A DNA stretch of 5,795 nucleotides from Acidobacteriota bacterium (GTDB taxonomy: Bacteria; Acidobacteriota; Terriglobia; Versatilivoradales; Versatilivoraceae): the NCBI GenBank assembly GCA_028875135.1, contig JAPPFQ010000592.1, positions 1-5,795 of the forward strand. Reading direction: 5' to 3'. The position numbers and the translations under genes were made by a program. Positions 4,081 through 5,795 of the stretch are shown here, piece after piece (position 1 is the stretch's first letter; every line of letters starts with the position of its first letter). The notes beneath the pieces are model-generated. The model did no database searches. It was given only the letters and a program-made list of their open reading frames with translations, and was not told where the DNA came from.

Positions 4081-5795
4081 CTACTCGATTTCCAGCGCCA
4101 CAAATCCCGCGTCGCGGGCCAGTTGGTTGAAGGAGGCCGCCTCGCCCTGGCACAGCTCCCACAGCCGGGCGATCTCAACGTCGATCTGGGCGCAGATCGC
4201 GTCGAAAACCTCGTAGGCCTGCCTGGGCGGGGCGGCGTCGGCAATGCCCACCACGGCCACCAGCCCTCCCAGCTTGGCGTTCAGGCGGTTGGGGTGGCGC
4301 AGCCGGTCGAAGGGGGTCTTGTCCTTGGTCTGGATCAAGGCTTTTTCGATGGAGTCCAGTTGATCTCTCAGGGCCTTGGCCTTTTCGGAGACTGAGCTGG
4401 AATCTTCCCGGTCGGCCTTGCCGGACTTTTCGGAGCGCCGCGTCCACTCGGCCAGTTGCTCCTGCAAGCGGCGGGCGTGGTTGATGGCCCGATTGGTCTC
4501 CGACAGCTTGTCGCGGATCCTGGTCCACAACTCGAACTGCGCCTGAAAGTCCTCGGGCGTGGCCTCCACCCGGGGGTCCTTGAGGATCTCGAAGCTTTCG
4601 GTGCAGGTCCGGCCGCCCGCGGTCAGACGGACCCCATAGGCGCCGGGAGGGGCCAGGGGGCCGTTTCCGCTCTTCTCGCGCGTGCCGAAGAGCGTGGACT
4701 GGTCTTTATCCCGTTCTTCCACTTTCTCGGCATCGGGGTAGTGCATGTCCCAGACGAAGCGGTTCAGTCCGGGCCGGGCGGTGAGGTAGCGGTCCGCCTT
4801 GGCAGGGGCTTCCGCGCCTTCGTCCTGCTCCGACTCCTCCGGCTTGCTGCTGAAGGTCTTGATCTCGCGGCCGTCGGCGTCGAGAAAGGTCAGGGAGACG
4901 GGCTCGCCGGGGGCCTCGGCCAGCAGGTAGTAGACGATGACTCCCGGGGGCGGGTTCTGGCCGGCGTCCAGGAAGCGGCGGACCGATTCGCCCTCGGGGG
5001 TCTCATCCTGGTAGTAGCAGGCGTTGCCCCCCAGGCCCAGCATGTAGTTCTTGCCCTTGTCGGCGAACATGTTGACGCTCCAGTTCAGCCGGGTGCGGGT
5101 GGTGGGACGGGGAGGGAACAGGCCGGCGGCGGCCCCGGCAACCTCGGCGTCCAGCCGGCGCAAGGGGGTCAGGTCGTCCAGGATCCAGAAGGAGCGCCCG
5201 TGGGTGCCGGCCACCAGGTCGGAGTCCTTGATCTTGAGGTCGTAGACCGGCACCACCGGGAGATTGTTCCGCAGCGGCTGCCAGTGTTCCCCGTCGTCGA
5301 AGGTGACGAAGACTCCGGTCTCGGTGCCGACGAAAAGCAGCCCCGGACGGACGGTGTCGGCTCTCACCACCCGGGTGATCTGGTCCTGGGGAAAATCGCC
5401 CGTGACGCTGCGCCAGCTCCGCCCGTAGTCCTCGGTCTTGTAGAGGTAGGGGCGGTAGTCGTCCAGCTTGTAACGGGTGGCGGACACATAGGCCGAGGCC
5501 GGGTCGTGGGGCGAGACCTCCAGGCAACCCACGTAGGACCATTCCGGCAGCTCGGGCGGAGTGATGTTGTCCCAGTGGCCGCCACCGTCTCGGGAGAGAT
5601 GGACCAGTCCATCGTCGGTGCCTGCCCAGAACTCGCCCGGCTGGTGCTTCGATTCCACGAAGGTGGAGAGGGTGGCATACCCTTCGGCGCCGCTGGCGTC
5701 CTTGGTGACGGGCCCCCCGGAAGCCTCCAGCTTGGTGGGATCGTTCCGGGACAGGTCCGGACTGATGGCTTCCCAGCTTCCACCGCCGTCGTGGC
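4081..5795 (-). CDS. Asp-box (BNR) repeat, sortilin/VPS10-like glycosyl-hydrolase-type protein, N-terminus outside window
   Basis: The frame runs from the right edge to TAG 4083-4081, giving 570 residues of a larger protein. The GTG at 5658 is internal: family-like sequence continues upstream of it (HDGGGSWEAISPDLSRN, then GGPVTKD). Four Asp-box repeats (S/T-x-D-x-G-x-x-W type) are visible: HDGGGSW (1-7), SRDGGGHW (67-74), TEDYGRSW (120-127) and TFDDGEHW (164-171), each marking a beta-propeller blade. AGTHGRSFWILDDLTPL (195-211) closes the propeller as in many relatives. A beta-sandwich-like region follows (about 270-405: YYLLAEAPGEPVSLTFLD, GLNRFVWDMHYPDA, GPLAPPGAYGVRLTAGG). The end is a helical, probably coiled-coil segment (about 415-560). 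Relatives are large and usually exported, often labelled glycosyl hydrolase or sialidase on the Asp boxes alone. The boxes are structural, not catalytic, so no enzyme activity is shown. Expansion of such proteins is a habit of Acidobacteriota. The family call is firm; the role is unknown. Confidence 0.9.
   Translation of the reverse strand, partial: HDGGGSWEAISPDLSRNDPTKLEASGGPVTKDASGAEGYATLSTFVESKHQPGEFWAGTDDGLVHLSRDGGGHWDNITPPELPEWSYVGCLEVSPHDPASAYVSATRYKLDDYRPYLYKTEDYGRSWRSVTGDFPQDQITRVVRADTVRPGLLFVGTETGVFVTFDDGEHWQPLRNNLPVVPVYDLKIKDSDLVAGTHGRSFWILDDLTPLRRLDAEVAGAAAGLFPPRPTTRTRLNWSVNMFADKGKNYMLGLGGNACYYQDETPEGESVRRFLDAGQNPPPGVIVYYLLAEAPGEPVSLTFLDADGREIKTFSSKPEESEQDEGAEAPAKADRYLTARPGLNRFVWDMHYPDAEKVEERDKDQSTLFGTREKSGNGPLAPPGAYGVRLTAGGRTCTESFEILKDPRVEATPEDFQAQFELWTRIRDKLSETNRAINHARRLQEQLAEWTRRSEKSGKADREDSSSVSEKAKALRDQLDSIEKALIQTKDKTPFDRLRHPNRLNAKLGGLVAVVGIADAAPPRQAYEVFDAICAQIDVEIARLWELCQGEAASFNQLARDAGFVALEIE

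Noticed and set aside
5656..5658. GTG at 5658 as the start of the Asp-box protein
   Set aside because: Codons upstream continue the family sequence, including another Asp box at 5793-5773, so the gene enters from beyond the window.

Overview
The window looks like a chromosomal segment from a high-GC, free-living bacterium. Acidobacteriota is my best guess. It rests on the large Asp-box (BNR) 'sortilin-like' exported protein at the right edge, a type abundant in that phylum as I recall it, and on a spacer repeat of a kind seen in such genomes. This is inference; there is no rRNA or tRNA here to confirm it.

Layout, left to right: (1) the last 43 codons of a plus-strand gene, possibly a DUF2007-type small protein. 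(2) A complete MscS-family mechanosensitive channel gene (197-1300, +), with a TTG start behind a strong Shine-Dalgarno and an unusual Pro/Ala/Arg-rich tail. (3) Convergent to it, a secreted purple-acid-phosphatase-like metallophosphoesterase gene (2264 down to 1326, -). It is interrupted by one in-frame TGA at 1553-1551, after which clear coding resumes in the same frame. (4) A 433-bp divergent spacer holding a 9-bp-stem inverted repeat. (5) A complete radical SAM gene of the AmmeMemoRadiSam type (2698-3822, +). (6) A short spacer with four tandem copies of a 9-bp unit. (7) The C-terminal 570 codons of the Asp-box repeat protein (minus strand, entering from beyond the right edge and ending at 4081).

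The genes do not form an obvious pathway: strands alternate and each gene looks like its own unit. The most notable point is the phosphoesterase. Its DNA and the flanking spacer are visibly poorer in G+C than the genes on either side, and its reading frame is intact except for one stop codon. The simplest reading is an acquired gene at an early stage of decay (or a base-call error). UGA recoding is possible but weakly supported. I found no CRISPR array, transposase, integrase, RNA gene or convincing rho-independent terminator. I do not see a clearly new multi-gene system.
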